A stretch of 64,000 nt of DNA from Flavobacteriales bacterium (GTDB taxonomy: Bacteria > Bacteroidota > Bacteroidia > Flavobacteriales > CAJXXR01): contig JAOAQX010000023.1 in the NCBI GenBank assembly GCA_025210805.1, positions 248,001 to 312,000 on the forward strand, written 5' to 3'. Under the pieces are notes generated by a model, which had not been told where the DNA came from, made no database searches, and saw only the letters and a program-made list of their open reading frames with translations. The position numbers and the translations under genes were made by a program. This document shows, piece by piece, positions 45,216 to 56,377 of the stretch. Position 1 is the stretch's first letter. Each line of letters opens with the position of its first letter.

Positions 45216-46079
45216 ATGAGACAACTTAAAATCACAAAACAGGTTACAAACAGAGAAACTGCTTCTCTAGATAAATATTTACAAGAAATAGGAAAAGTGG
45301 ATCTTATATCCGCCGAAGAAGAAGTAGAACTTGCTCAAAGAATTAAAGCTGGAGATAAGGTGGCTTTGGAAAAACTCACTAAGGCAAATTTGAGATTTGT
45401 GGTTTCTGTTGCCAAGCAATATCAAAACCAAGGACTTTCTTTACCCGATTTGATTAACGAAGGGAATGTAGGATTGATTAAGGCCGCCAAAAGATTTGAC
45501 GAAACAAGAGGTTTTAAATTTATTTCTTATGCCGTATGGTGGATTCGTCAATCTATTCTACAAGCCTTAGCGGAGCAATCTAGAATTGTTCGTTTGCCTC
45601 TCAATAAAATTGGATCAATAAACAAAGTAAATAAAAAATTTAACGAACTTGAACAAACCTACGAAAGAGAACCCTCTGCCCTAGAAATTGCCGAAAGTAT
45701 TGATATGACAGAAAGAGAAGTAAAAGAATTTCAAAGAAATTCTAGTCGTCATATCTCTATGGATGCCCCCCTTGTGGAAGGTGAAGAATCAAGCTTGTAT
45801 GATGTAGTTAAAAGTTCCGAAAGCCCGAACCCCGATAGAGAATTACTCCTCGAATCTTTGCGTACAGAAATTGAAAGAGCCTTGGTAACCCTACAACCCA
45901 GAGAAGCTGATATCGTAAGACTCTACTTTGGATTACACCTAGAACATCCCATGACCCTTGAGGAAATAGGAGAAAGATTTGATTTAACAAGAGAACGCGT
46001 TAGACAAATAAAAGAAAAAGCCATAAAAAGACTCAAACATAGCTCTAGATGTAAAATTCTTAAAACTTATTTGGGGTAG
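45216..46079 (+). CDS. rpoD: Primary sigma-70 factor RpoD
   Basis: A 287-residue sigma factor of the short Bacteroidota type, lacking region 1.1 and the non-conserved region. Region 1.2 ([11 protein letters not shown]), region 2 ([16 protein letters not shown], the -10-like element contact), region 3 ([12 protein letters not shown]) and the region 4 helix-turn-helix ([22 protein letters not shown]) are all present. It directs RNA polymerase to the TAnnTTTG promoters described in this window. The gene seems to be transcribed alone, and about 140 bases separate it from the next ORF. Confidence 0.96.
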   Translation: MRQLKITKQVTNRETASLDKYLQEIGKVDLISAEEEVELAQRIKAGDKVALEKLTKANLRFVVSVAKQYQNQGLSLPDLINEGNVGLIKAAKRFDETRGFKFISYAVWWIRQSILQALAEQSRIVRLPLNKIGSINKVNKKFNELEQTYEREPSALEIAESIDMTEREVKEFQRNSSRHISMDAPLVEGEESSLYDVVKSSESPNPDRELLLESLRTEIERALVTLQPREADIVRLYFGLHLEHPMTLEEIGERFDLTRERVRQIKEKAIKRLKHSSRCKILKTYLG

Positions 46080-46221
46080 TTTTTTTTGGAGGGTAGAAAG
46101 CTTAGTATTTGAATACTATTTGAGCTGAAGAAAGTATTGTTATATACTATAAAATACGAGATTTAGTTATCTATTTTTAGTAAATCAAACGACAAGCAAT
46201 ATTAAAATACTTAACGAGATT

Positions 46222-46878
46222 GTGAGAAAAATTAATTCATCACCAAGCTTATCGATAATTGCCATTCTTTTTTTTACTTTTTTTTCTTCCTGCAATCGGT
46301 ATTGGACTTGTGTTGAAGATAATGGGAAATATGTTTGGAAAAAAGAAAAAAATGAAAAAAGTATTTCTACTCGTGAAATAGAATCGGATAAATGTAAATT
46401 CTTAAAGAAAAACACAATGAATGTGTTTAAATTGGATAAATTTAATGTGTACAACTATGATTCTATTAGAATTTATATTCAAGAACAAGATTCTCTATTA
46501 AATAGATTAACAATTGAAGGATTTATACAAGGGCAATATTTTTTTCCCAATTATAGATCATATAGTTGTAATTCAATAAAGTGGGTCAAACCTACAAAAA
46601 CCAATCATAATGATTGGACTGGTTATCATATTTTTATAGGTAATATCAAAGAAATTGAAAACATTAAAACACCTCGAAAAGTTCGAAGAAATTGGAAATT
46701 ATTTAGAGGATGGAAATTTAATTATGAATGTTTAGGACAGGAGTATATTAATCCAAGTGTTTTTAGCATAGAAATTGTAAACACCGCATATAAGATGGAA
46801 CAAAAAGATATAAAACTAAAAGAGTTTCTTCAAGGAGCACAAACAAATTCTTTTTATCAATCAGGTGTTGAAATATAA
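46222..46878 (+). CDS. Lipoprotein, function unknown
   Basis: A 218-residue protein with a GTG start and a lipoprotein signal: a hydrophobic run and the lipobox FFSSC (C25). The mature part has aromatic-rich stretches such as YRSYSCNSIKWVKPTK and DWTGYHIFIGN, but no family motif. It begins the accessory pocket between rpoD and the small membrane protein gene, and the next ORF is 41 bases downstream. It may be a fast-evolving, strain-specific envelope protein; the composition is more AT-rich than its neighbours by eye. Confidence 0.5.
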   Translation: MRKINSSPSLSIIAILFFTFFSSCNRYWTCVEDNGKYVWKKEKNEKSISTREIESDKCKFLKKNTMNVFKLDKFNVYNYDSIRIYIQEQDSLLNRLTIEGFIQGQYFFPNYRSYSCNSIKWVKPTKTNHNDWTGYHIFIGNIKEIENIKTPRKVRRNWKLFRGWKFNYECLGQEYINPSVFSIEIVNTAYKMEQKDIKLKEFLQGAQTNSFYQSGVEI

Positions 46879-46919
46879 GGAATCGATAATGAAACTAATA
46901 ACCAACAGTTTATATATTT

Positions 46920-47321
46920 ATGAATAAGACATACAACATTCTTGTTAATGAACTTCTAATTGGAAAAACGGAATTAGAAAAAGCAGATGCACCAATGGGT
47001 GTTGTATATGGATTTATTGAATTTTATGAAATCAAATCGCCTTATCTTTTCTTTAGAGATTTATGTTTTGAAAATAATATTACAATAAATACTGACGACC
47101 CAGAATTTGAGTTTATTGACACTCAAATTATACCTGAATTAAAAGTATTTAGAAACGATGGACTAGAAATAAAAGGAATTATTGGAAATGCAATTACGGG
47201 TATGAAAGATGAAGGATATGAAATCTCAATTCTAGGAATTCCATATCCATTTTATCAAGATGAGTTCCCTCATCATACTAGAAAGTATGAAAATACATTT
47301 AAGAAAGATCAAGCTAATTAA
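46920..47321 (+). CDS. Hypothetical cytoplasmic protein, possibly immunity-like
   Basis: A 133-residue soluble protein without a signal. It opens with YNILVNELLIGKTELEKADAPMGVVYG, then has alternating strands and helices (SPYLFFRDLCFEN, FIDTQIIPELKVFRNDGLEIKGIIG) and ends in GIPYPFYQDEFPHHTRKYE. I recognise the overall pattern from small bacterial proteins of unknown function found as scattered accessory genes. A role as an immunity protein or as one of a pair with the upstream lipoprotein is only a guess from size and place. It is followed by a broken ORF. Confidence 0.45.
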   Translation: MNKTYNILVNELLIGKTELEKADAPMGVVYGFIEFYEIKSPYLFFRDLCFENNITINTDDPEFEFIDTQIIPELKVFRNDGLEIKGIIGNAITGMKDEGYEISILGIPYPFYQDEFPHHTRKYENTFKKDQAN

Positions 47322-47373
47322 AAGTCCATACTTGTCAAAACACACAATAAACATTCTAATTATTGAACTGTGA

Positions 47374-47607
47374 AAACAATATTCATCTTGTCCCGCGAGT
47401 AAAGTTGATATTATACCTGAGCCTGAATATAAATTAAAATTCATTTATAAAGGAAATACAACAGAAATCAAGTGGACAAGTAATACTGTTCATTTAGAAA
47501 CTGAAAAAGCTTTCAATCTTATGAAGATTATTAAGTTAATTGATCATTTTATTTTCACCTCATCTGAATTTAGAGACTTACCAAAATGTAAATACGAATG
47601 GCTTTGA
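47374..47607 (+). pseudogene. Broken ORF with no start, likely a decayed small lipoprotein gene
   Basis: An open frame of 77 residues runs from just after a TGA to the TGA at 47605-47607 and reads as a plausible protein end (IIPEPEYKLKFIYKGNTTEIKW, then LMKIIKLIDHFIF). It has no start codon at its head. In the next frame a GTG start at 47370 gives only VKTIFILSRE before a stop, which looks like the beginning of a signal peptide. The two parts suggest a gene damaged by an indel near its 5' end. Evidence is limited to the reading frame and composition. Confidence 0.35.
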
Positions 47608-47815
47608 AAAAACACACATTCTGCATAAGAAAAAATGAATTTATAAGTAGATCAGGATATTGTATTCGGAAAATACAATTTATTCGTTAAATTTGAGAAT
47701 ACGTGTTATTTAAGAAATATATATCTTATGAATCAAAATATAGCATAATTAACAGCAATGTACATTCTTAAAAACCAACACAACCATAACAAATTAACAT
47801 CAAAAACAGAATAAT
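47608..47815. other. Non-coding spacer in the accessory pocket
   Basis: No ORF or RNA gene is seen here. A weak hairpin (ATTGTATT and AATACAAT, at about 47663-47683) stands before a T-rich stretch and might act as a terminator for the broken ORF. Confidence 0.3.
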
Positions 47816-48094
47816 ATGAGCTTTGGAGGACATGTAATTGATATGATAAACCGAATGAAAGCAAACCGGGCTCAACGTCCGTCAAATCGGTCTAAATTCA
47901 AAGAGAATAACCGTTCTGGGATTTACAATGAAAAAACAGAACGCTTACAATTCAAAACCGTATCTGAAAAAGAACTTACTGAAATAAAGAAACAAATTCG
48001 TTTACGTGCAAAAGCTGAAAAAAGAAAGGAATTGATCATTTATGGAATTGTCATTGCCAGTTTTGTGATCATTACGTTTGTACTCCTAAAATGA
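47816..48094 (+). CDS. Small membrane-anchored protein, function unknown
   Basis: A 92-residue protein. The N-terminal 70 residues are highly basic and Asn/Arg-rich (RMKANRAQRPSNRSKFKENNR). A single membrane segment ends the chain (ELIIYGIVIASFVIITFVLLK, about 72-92). The topology puts the basic domain in the cytoplasm. Similar short basic-domain plus C-terminal-anchor proteins occur across Bacteroidota with no known function. It converges with the nucleoid-associated protein gene, 28 bases apart. Confidence 0.6.
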   Translation: MSFGGHVIDMINRMKANRAQRPSNRSKFKENNRSGIYNEKTERLQFKTVSEKELTEIKKQIRLRAKAEKRKELIIYGIVIASFVIITFVLLK

Positions 48095-48122
48095 TTACAA
48101 AATTGTTGAAACATCAATAAAA

Positions 48123-49172
48123 TTATTCCTCTTCGTTAAAAAAGACCTTATAAAAACTCATTCCTCGTTCTTCATCATAGCCTTTTTCAATATTATCCAC
48201 CACAGAATCTGCCTCTTTAAGATCTATTTTAATAGAGATTTTTGTATCTAATTTTATTTCACTCTTTATTTTTCTTTGGGCTTTTTTGAGCGTCTCATGA
48301 GCCACAAAAAAGTCTTCTTCAAGTTCTATTTCATAATCATCACGGTAAGTCTTTTTGAAATCATCATAAGATTCTACCACTTCAAATGGCTCTAAAAGTT
48401 CCTCTTCAATCATTTTTTTAGAGACAAATTCATTTTCATTGAGCATTTTCACACCTTGAGTGATAAAATCTTTCTGAACAAAACTATTATTTTCTTCCAC
48501 CAAAGTTTCCGAAAATTTCACCAATAAATCAAGATGATGTTTTGTTTGATAAGATTCATTGACCACAAAATCAAGATTTAAAAAGGAATTTTTCCAATAA
48601 ATCGTATCATAACTATTATTATCAAAACTATAGACTCTAAAACCGTCATCTGCATGGGTATTAAGAATCAAACAACCTTTATCTATTTTCTGAGGCTTCG
48701 TTCCTTTTCTGAGTTCAAAAAACATATTATCTTCCTCATCTGCTGCAAAATGAAGGTAATCTAATTTTCTTTCTACTTTAAAAATTCCAATAGCTTGAGT
48801 GGTAATTTCTTCAAACATGATATTTTCAAAAAACACTGTAAATACCTCACCAGATTTAATTTGTGCATGATCTGATTTTTCGTATAAATGATGCAATGTT
48901 TTTCTTGATAATTCTATAAAATCAAGGCTTCCATCAAAAAATTGCTTAACATTATCATAAACCAGATTATAGCTTAACTCAATATGATGGGTAAACTTCA
49001 TTAACTCATCTTCACTCCTCAAAGAGCTTAAAAAAAATCGCTTGAGCAACACCTCTTCTTCCTTATCGATACTAAGTTCAGAATCTGTGAAAAAACTCAA
49101 TTCGTTTCGGTGTTTATTCCCTACTCTTTGTAAACTTAATTTGGAAATATAGCTATTATTTGTTTTAATCAT
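48123..49172 (-). CDS. Nucleoid-associated protein (NdpA/YejK-like)
   Basis: A 349-residue protein with the order of the 37-kDa nucleoid-associated family. An N-terminal block holds HIELSYNLVYDNVKQFF, the middle has SGEVFTVFFENIMFEEITTQAIGIFKVERK, then KGCLILNTHADDGFRVYSFDNNSYDTIYWKNSFL, and the C-terminal half is charged and helical. YejK/NdpA proteins bind the nucleoid and interact with topoisomerase IV. The gene starts 11 bases after thiG on the same strand, so it may be co-transcribed with the thiamine operon, which is not an expected partner. Confidence 0.8.
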   Translation of the reverse strand: MIKTNNSYISKLSLQRVGNKHRNELSFFTDSELSIDKEEEVLLKRFFLSSLRSEDELMKFTHHIELSYNLVYDNVKQFFDGSLDFIELSRKTLHHLYEKSDHAQIKSGEVFTVFFENIMFEEITTQAIGIFKVERKLDYLHFAADEEDNMFFELRKGTKPQKIDKGCLILNTHADDGFRVYSFDNNSYDTIYWKNSFLNLDFVVNESYQTKHHLDLLVKFSETLVEENNSFVQKDFITQGVKMLNENEFVSKKMIEEELLEPFEVVESYDDFKKTYRDDYEIELEEDFFVAHETLKKAQRKIKSEIKLDTKISIKIDLKEADSVVDNIEKGYDEERGMSFYKVFFNEEE

Positions 49173-49183
49173 TTTTTAGTTTT

Positions 49184-49951
49184 TTAATCCAAAAAACCCG
49201 TCAAAGGGCTTGTAGCTTGTGCTTGATTATTTTGACTAGGAATCTTCGCCAAAAAGGCTTCTCTTCCTGCTTCTACTGCTTTTTTAAAGGCAATAGCCAT
49301 CATTTCGGTATTTTGGGCTGTGGCAATTGCGGTATTTACCAAAACGGCATCTGCACCAAGCTCCATTGCCTTGGCAGCATCTGACGGTGCTCCAATTCCT
49401 GCATCGACTACTACAGGTATATTCGCTTGCTCGATAATAATTTTCAAGAAGGTTTCCGCCTGAATCCCTTTATTGGTTCCTATGGGCGACGCCAATGGCA
49501 TTACGGCTGCTGTTCCCACTTCCTCAAGACGTTTACACAAAACAGGATCGGCATGTACATAAGGCAACACCACAAAACCTAGTTTTACCAATTCCTCTGC
49601 TGCTTTCAGTGTTTCAATTGGATCTGGCATCAAGTATTTTGGATCTGGATGCACTTCTAATTTTATCCAATTTGTTCCCAACGCTTCTCTTGCCAATTGT
49701 GCCGAAAAAACGGCTTCTTTTGCATTTCTTACACCAGAAGTGTTTGGTAATAAGTTGATTCTGTTATGAGAAAGATGTGCCAGTAGTTGATCTTCTTTAT
49801 CCTGCACATCTACTCTTTTGAGACCCACGGTTACCAATTCACTTTCTGAAGCTTCTAAAGCCACTTTCATTTCTTGGTTCGATGAAAATTTACCCGTTCC
49901 TGTAAATAATCTCGATCTAAATTCTTTATCTCCTATTTTTAGTAAATCCAT
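49184..49951 (-). CDS. thiG: Thiazole synthase
   Basis: A 255-residue TIM-barrel enzyme that builds the thiazole phosphate of thiamine from deoxyxylulose phosphate, ThiS thiocarboxylate and dehydroglycine. The N-terminal [12 protein letters not shown] and the central [15 protein letters not shown] are family motifs. The C-terminal phosphate-binding stretch [33 protein letters not shown] is strong. It overlaps thiE by 26 bases. The iminoglycine source enzyme, ThiH or ThiO, is not next to it. Confidence 0.94.
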   Translation of the reverse strand: MDLLKIGDKEFRSRLFTGTGKFSSNQEMKVALEASESELVTVGLKRVDVQDKEDQLLAHLSHNRINLLPNTSGVRNAKEAVFSAQLAREALGTNWIKLEVHPDPKYLMPDPIETLKAAEELVKLGFVVLPYVHADPVLCKRLEEVGTAAVMPLASPIGTNKGIQAETFLKIIIEQANIPVVVDAGIGAPSDAAKAMELGADAVLVNTAIATAQNTEMMAIAFKKAVEAGREAFLAKIPSQNNQAQATSPLTGFLD

Positions 49952-50570
49952 CTTGTGTTTGTTCTAAAAATGTTTCTAATTCTTTCTCTGTCTTTTGCCT
50001 AAAAATTCCCGAAACAGCAATCCCTTCTATGGCAAACTCTTGTAAATCGGCAATATCTTCAGGAACAATTCCTCCTATTCCTACAATGGGGGGTATTTTT
50101 TTTTGTTTTCGAAAAGATGCCAGTTCTCCAAAAACCTCTTTACCCAAAACGGGACTTAAAGATTCCTTGGTTTTTGTAAAACGATAAGGTCCAAAACCTA
50201 TATAATCGATCGGTAAGCGCTGAACGTCTTCCAAGTCTTGAAAATTATTGCAGGTACGTCCTAATATTTTTTCAGCTCCAATAATTGCTCTTGCTTCCCT
50301 AGCTGGAAGGTCTTTTTTTCCAATATGGACACCATCTAAATCATATTTTGCCACCAAATCTGGATAATCATTCAAAATAAATGTAGCCTGATACTGCTGA
50401 CAAAGTTTTTTAACCTCAACAATTTGCTTTTCTACTTCCTGACGGTCATCTTTTACACGTAACTGAATCCATTGTACGCCACAATCCAATGCTTTTTGAA
50501 TACTGGGTAAATGATTTCCTTGTGCATCAGGAAAAGAAATAAACTGAAAAACGAAATGTTCTTTTTTCAT
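49926..50570 (-). CDS. thiE: Thiamine phosphate synthase
   Basis: A 214-residue TIM-barrel enzyme that joins HMP pyrophosphate and thiazole phosphate to thiamine phosphate. Motifs are WIQLRVKDD near residue 35, [39 protein letters not shown] and [14 protein letters not shown], which together form the pyrophosphate and phosphate sites. It overlaps thiD by 4 bases and thiG by 26. A second, divergent paralogue (TenI-like) lies two genes upstream in the operon. Confidence 0.92.
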   Translation of the reverse strand: MKKEHFVFQFISFPDAQGNHLPSIQKALDCGVQWIQLRVKDDRQEVEKQIVEVKKLCQQYQATFILNDYPDLVAKYDLDGVHIGKKDLPAREARAIIGAEKILGRTCNNFQDLEDVQRLPIDYIGFGPYRFTKTKESLSPVLGKEVFGELASFRKQKKIPPIVGIGGIVPEDIADLQEFAIEGIAVSGIFRQKTEKELETFLEQTQDGFTKNRR

Positions 50571-51325
50571 CCTTTTTTATGATAAGCCAATTGGGTTTCG
50601 TTACTCACTAAGCAGTCAAAAGTGTAGCTTTTAGCCTTTAATACTGCTTTTATCTTTGGGTAACCCATTGCTAAAGCACTTGCCAATGATGATGAAAATA
50701 TGCATCCTGAACCGTGCTTTTGAGTAGCATTTCCCTTTTTGGGATTAAAAGGATAGATTCCTTTTTTCTCTATCAAAAAATCTTTTCCCAAAGCAGTTGG
50801 ATGATGACCGCCCTTGAGTACTACTTTTTGTTTATCGATTTTTTGTTGAATATTTTCAATGAGTTCTTTTTCTGAAAATTCACCAAAAAGTAACTGAGCC
50901 TCATCCCAGTTTGGAGTCATCCAATGAATTTTGTTCCAGTCAATTTTGTTGATCTCTGATTGATCCCAAAACAAATGCTCAGAAGAACTTTTGAGAACAG
51001 GATCCCAAACAATGGGAACATTGGGAAAATAGTTTTCACAAAAATCCAAAATATGATTCAGTTGCTCGGCATTTTTTGTAATCCCGATTTTGATAGCATC
51101 TATTTGATGTTTTTCTGCCAAAATCTTGAATTGAGCTTCTATTTTTGTCAATGCATGCCAAAAAACTTCTTCTATTCTATCTTCATTCTGAATTGTAAAT
51201 GCCGTTTGAATAGCAAAACCCAAACATTTGAATTGTTCAAAGGTTTTGATGTCTGCCAAAATACCTGCTCCCCCACTGGGGTCAAAGCCAGCAATACTCA
51301 CTATTTTCTTTCTAATTCCTGCCAT
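50567..51325 (-). CDS. thiD: Hydroxymethylpyrimidine kinase/HMP-phosphate kinase
   Basis: A 252-residue ribokinase-fold enzyme that phosphorylates HMP twice to HMP pyrophosphate. The start SIAGFDPSGGAGILADIKTF is diagnostic. DAIKIGITKN, WDPVLKSSS, WMTPNWDEAQLLFG and the anion-hole region KHGSGCIFSSSLASALA follow, with the catalytic Cys/Asp-type GSGC at the family position. It overlaps the TenI-like gene by 25 bases and thiE by 4. Confidence 0.93.
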   Translation of the reverse strand: MAGIRKKIVSIAGFDPSGGAGILADIKTFEQFKCLGFAIQTAFTIQNEDRIEEVFWHALTKIEAQFKILAEKHQIDAIKIGITKNAEQLNHILDFCENYFPNVPIVWDPVLKSSSEHLFWDQSEINKIDWNKIHWMTPNWDEAQLLFGEFSEKELIENIQQKIDKQKVVLKGGHHPTALGKDFLIEKKGIYPFNPKKGNATQKHGSGCIFSSSLASALAMGYPKIKAVLKAKSYTFDCLVSNETQLAYHKKG

Positions 51326-51867
51326 CTATTTTGTATCTCTTGCCAAGCTTTTTTATAGTCTTTTTGGTTCCAAAACCATCCTTTAATTGCTATTTGACTA
51401 AAGCCTCTTTCTTTTAGTTCCTTAAATTTTGAAGGCTCAACTCCTCCCAAGGCAATAATCCTTTTCCTTAATTTTGAAGGGATTTTTTCTAAATCAATAG
51501 ATTCATTTGCTGAGTAATTATCTTTAGAAATAGAATCAAAAACAGGGCTCCAAAAAAGGTTCTCATAGTTTTTTTGAGATTCCAAAACTTCCTCCAAACG
51601 GTGATCAGAACAGGAATGGAATTGACCTTCTTTTTTCTTGTTTTGCACAGAATGGTGAATAAGACAATCCCCTATCTTCTCTGGAAAATGACATACGATT
51701 TTCTTTTGAATAAAGCTATCAAATTCCTTAGTAAAATTCGCAAAATCCTCTTTATTCCAATTCGGTTTTCGAAGGTGATAAAAATCCAAACCATTCTGAA
51801 AGAGATAATTTATAGTTTCATTTTCTCCTACCATACTCTCCTCGTTTGATATGATTCGGATTGTCAT
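51301..51867 (-). CDS. TenI/ThiE-like thiamine phosphate synthase paralogue
   Basis: A 188-residue protein counted from the ATG at 51865-51867; the frame open to 51879 begins at TTG. It has a shortened ThiE-like barrel. HLRKPNWNKEDF corresponds to the first active-site strand, and IIALGGVEPSKFKELKERGFSQIAIKGWFW corresponds to the phosphate-binding GGI block. Several ThiE residues are changed or missing, as in TenI, which acts as a thiazole tautomerase rather than a synthase. The position between thiC and thiD is usual for flavobacterial operons. Confidence 0.75.
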   Translation of the reverse strand: MTIRIISNEESMVGENETINYLFQNGLDFYHLRKPNWNKEDFANFTKEFDSFIQKKIVCHFPEKIGDCLIHHSVQNKKKEGQFHSCSDHRLEEVLESQKNYENLFWSPVFDSISKDNYSANESIDLEKIPSKLRKRIIALGGVEPSKFKELKERGFSQIAIKGWFWNQKDYKKAWQEIQNRWQELERK

Positions 51868-51924
51868 GACTAATATCAATTGTTCACTATAATTCCCCCT
51901 TCAAAGGGGGAATTACTATTTTAT

Positions 51925-53802
<1,878 letters not shown>

Positions 53803-54006
53803 TTAACCTCCTTGGCTGGCGGTGATAATATTGATGATGTCGTTTTCTTGAATAACAAAAGTACTCCACTGGCTTTGAGAAACGATTTTTGTACCCACTG
53901 CCACGGCAATTCCTGTTTTGTTTTGCATTTCCAAAAGTTCCATTAACTGCGTAATGGTGGTATTATCGGGAATGTTTTTTTCTTCTTGATTAATGGTGAT
54001 TTTCAT
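53803..54006 (-). CDS. thiS: Sulfur carrier protein ThiS
   Basis: A 67-residue beta-grasp protein. It ends with the Gly-Gly tail (ITASQGG) that is adenylated and thiocarboxylated as the sulfur donor for thiazole synthesis. The chain start MKITINQEEKNIPDNTTITQL matches the family. It is the first gene after the TPP riboswitch, with about 60 bases between. The adenylyltransferase ThiF is not present in the window. Confidence 0.93.
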   Translation of the reverse strand: MKITINQEEKNIPDNTTITQLMELLEMQNKTGIAVAVGTKIVSQSQWSTFVIQENDIINIITASQGG

Positions 54007-54068
54007 CTGCCTTTGATGTTTTCTATCAAAAACAAAGGTGTATAGATCGATATCTATTGAGAAATGAA

Positions 54069-54147
54069 CAACTTTTCCCTACGTGAGTATAAGCTCAATC
54101 AGGTTCGGAGGGTATTTCTCAGTCCTAAACAGACACCCCTAAAGTTT
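54069..54147 (-). promoter_or_regulatory. TPP riboswitch (thi box)
   Basis: On the minus strand the thi-box blocks occur in order: GGGGTGTCTG, CTGAGAAATACCC, CCGAACCTGATT and a terminal ACGTAGGGAA. AACTTT at the 5' end pairs with AAAGTT at the 3' end as P1. It lies in the leader of thiS, 63 bases before the start codon. No terminator hairpin lies between it and thiS, so control by ligand is more likely at translation than at transcription, though this cannot be proved here. Confidence 0.95.
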
Positions 54148-54411
54148 TTGTAAAATTAAGGAATATTTGAGACTTTGATTCATTTTTATAAAAATTCCAA
54201 TGAGGAAGGCTTTTCTTAGTCTTTCTAATAAAAATAGATTAGGATCAATACCTCTATCAAATTACTCGATTATTCACGACTAGGATACTTGCTTATTGAT
54301 AACTTGAATAATCCAAGGGAACATTACAATCAATTGTAAGGCAATTTTATGAATAAATAAATTTGCACGTATCTTTGTTCTCCACTGGTTCATAATCGTT
54401 CATTTTTTTTT
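54148..54411. other. Divergent spacer between the thi leader and the kinase gene
   Basis: A 264-base stretch without an ORF. It holds a 16-base palindrome (TTACAAT-CA-ATTGTAA, 54324-54339) and a plus-strand -7 match TATCTTTG (54370-54377), 34 bases before the kinase start. No -7 match for the thi operon was found on the minus strand between 54148 and about 54210. Confidence 0.5.
54370..54377 (+). promoter_or_regulatory. Candidate -7 element for the histidine kinase gene
   Basis: TATCTTTG matches TAnnTTTG exactly, 34 bases before the kinase start. The nearest TTG at a useful distance lies inside the palindrome at 54334-54336, about 33 bases away, which is too far for a normal -33 element. Confidence 0.4.
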
Positions 54412-56367
54412 ATGATGAAATTCCTATATATTTTTCTTTTTTCGATATACACATTGACCATTAATGCTCAAGATTGTACTCCTAATTTCAATCCAAACAA
54501 ACTGGATACTACTCATGCTTTGGAGCGGGAAATCAAAGCTGCTTTTATGGATAAAAATATCCTAAATTCTATTCAAAAATTTGAAGCGATAGTACAAAAT
54601 AAATCCTTAGATCTTGGTAAATTCTTTGGCAAAACCCATATCCTACTGGCTAATAGATATAAAAACATTCAAGAATATCAAAAAGCTCTTTCCCACATAG
54701 CTATAGCAAAAAAATGGTCTTTAGAAAATTGTCCTGAACTTTTATTAGATTGTTATGCTACATTATCTATCATTTCTTGGAGAAAAAATGAATATGATTT
54801 AGCGCTTAAATATCGATTAAAAAGTAAATCTTATGCAAAGAATTTATTAGACACATTAGTGGCAAATTATAATTTACTGAGTCTTTTTGATGATTTAGGT
54901 GACACCACAATGGCAAAAAAATATATTTCTGATTTTCATAAAATTAAAAACCTTTACCCTAAAAAAATTCCGCCAATGCTTCAGTATGTCTATCAAATAA
55001 TGGAGCTGAACTATACTGGTGATTTAAAAAAAAATGAACAGATTATCCAACAATTAAAAGCATTTTCAAAAAAAACCAATGACTACTATGAGCTGCAACT
55101 TCTGGTAGCTGAAGCGAATGCCTATCTTAATTTTGATTCAGAAAAATCTTTCCACCTCTATCAAAAACTATTATATATTTCCGATTCTTTAGATCAAGAA
55201 TTTCATATAGCAACTGCTCAAATACAGTTAATAGATTTATTTATAAAAAAAAATCAGTTTAATAAGGCAATGAATTTGTTTGAGAAGATTCAAATTAAAA
55301 ACTTTGAGAACGATTGGAAAATGGAGCAATATCTCATGGCTGGTTTTAAAATCCACCACTCTTTAAATCATTTTGAAGAGTCCAACGAATACGCTAAAAA
55401 ATTATTGAACTATAAAGACTCAATTGCGATCATTAATAATAAAAAAGAATATGCAAAATGGTCTATAAAATATCAAACAGAAAAAAAGATACAAGAAGCA
55501 AAAATATTAGCATCTAATCTGCTACTCAAAAAACAAGAAATAGAAGATGAACGAAACAGTAAATTATGGTTAATTCTCATTGTTACGATAACCATAATAA
55601 CTTTGATTCTTCTATATTCTCGTTATCTACAAAAAATAAAGTATTCAGAAGTGATTCAGCACAATAATCAATTAATTTCTGAAAAAAATGAAGCACTTGA
55701 AAAAGAGAATAAGACTAAAAATAGACTTTTTAGCATGATTTCACATGACTTATTAAGTCCTTATAATGCGCTTCTGTTTCATACCAAAAAATTACGAAAT
55801 GAACTAAATCATCTTGAGGATAAACACATCGATAAATCCGTTAGTCAAATACAAAATGCGGTGAAAGTAAATCATCGTTTTGTTCAAGAATTACTAACAT
55901 GGGCAAAACTCAATAATGAGCAAATTAATATCTCACCTTCCAACTTTAAACTGAAACTATTAGTCCTGGAGGTTTTAGCCCCATTCAACTTGTGGATTCA
56001 GGATAAAAAAATACAACTGAACATAGAAATTCCCCTAGAAGTTTATTTGATATATGATCGAAATTTATTGTCAATCATTTTATCTAATTTATTGAGTAAT
56101 GCCGTTAAAAATACAGAGAAAAATGGTAAGATTACCATCCGTTTTTATAACAAAGAAGATTCCAAATTTTTACAAATTTACAACAGTGGTTCTGGTCTTT
56201 CCAAAGAAGAAATTGATAAAATTCGATCAAAAATAAATTGGTCTTCAGAACCTGAAAAAAAAGGTTTAGGAATATCTATATGTGAAGATATTGCTGAAGT
56301 CATAGGTGGAAAATTAAGGATTAGTTCTAATTTTGGAACAGGAACTACAGTTGAATATTACTTTTAG
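54412..56367 (+). CDS. TPR-containing sensor histidine kinase
   Basis: A 651-residue membrane kinase. Residues 1-20 form a signal peptide. About 30-350 form helical TPR-like repeats in the periplasm, and 384-403 form the single inner membrane helix. After a coiled linker the HisKA box FSMISHDLLSP has the phosphorylated histidine at H445. The HATPase domain has SNLLSNAVKNTEKNGKI (N box) and GLGISICEDIAEVIGGKL (G2 box). The downstream LytTR regulator starts 10 bases after its stop. The TPR domain suggests sensing through a protein or peptide, and the signal is unknown. Confidence 0.88.
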   Translation: MMKFLYIFLFSIYTLTINAQDCTPNFNPNKLDTTHALEREIKAAFMDKNILNSIQKFEAIVQNKSLDLGKFFGKTHILLANRYKNIQEYQKALSHIAIAKKWSLENCPELLLDCYATLSIISWRKNEYDLALKYRLKSKSYAKNLLDTLVANYNLLSLFDDLGDTTMAKKYISDFHKIKNLYPKKIPPMLQYVYQIMELNYTGDLKKNEQIIQQLKAFSKKTNDYYELQLLVAEANAYLNFDSEKSFHLYQKLLYISDSLDQEFHIATAQIQLIDLFIKKNQFNKAMNLFEKIQIKNFENDWKMEQYLMAGFKIHHSLNHFEESNEYAKKLLNYKDSIAIINNKKEYAKWSIKYQTEKKIQEAKILASNLLLKKQEIEDERNSKLWLILIVTITIITLILLYSRYLQKIKYSEVIQHNNQLISEKNEALEKENKTKNRLFSMISHDLLSPYNALLFHTKKLRNELNHLEDKHIDKSVSQIQNAVKVNHRFVQELLTWAKLNNEQINISPSNFKLKLLVLEVLAPFNLWIQDKKIQLNIEIPLEVYLIYDRNLLSIILSNLLSNAVKNTEKNGKITIRFYNKEDSKFLQIYNSGSGLSKEEIDKIRSKINWSSEPEKKGLGISICEDIAEVIGGKLRISSNFGTGTTVEYYF

Positions 56368-56377
56368 AAACCCGAAA

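Noticed and set aside
54069-54147. tRNA-like GGTTCG motif near 54102-54107
   Set aside because: It belongs to the GAACCTGA block of the TPP riboswitch on the other strand. No acceptor or anticodon arm fits.
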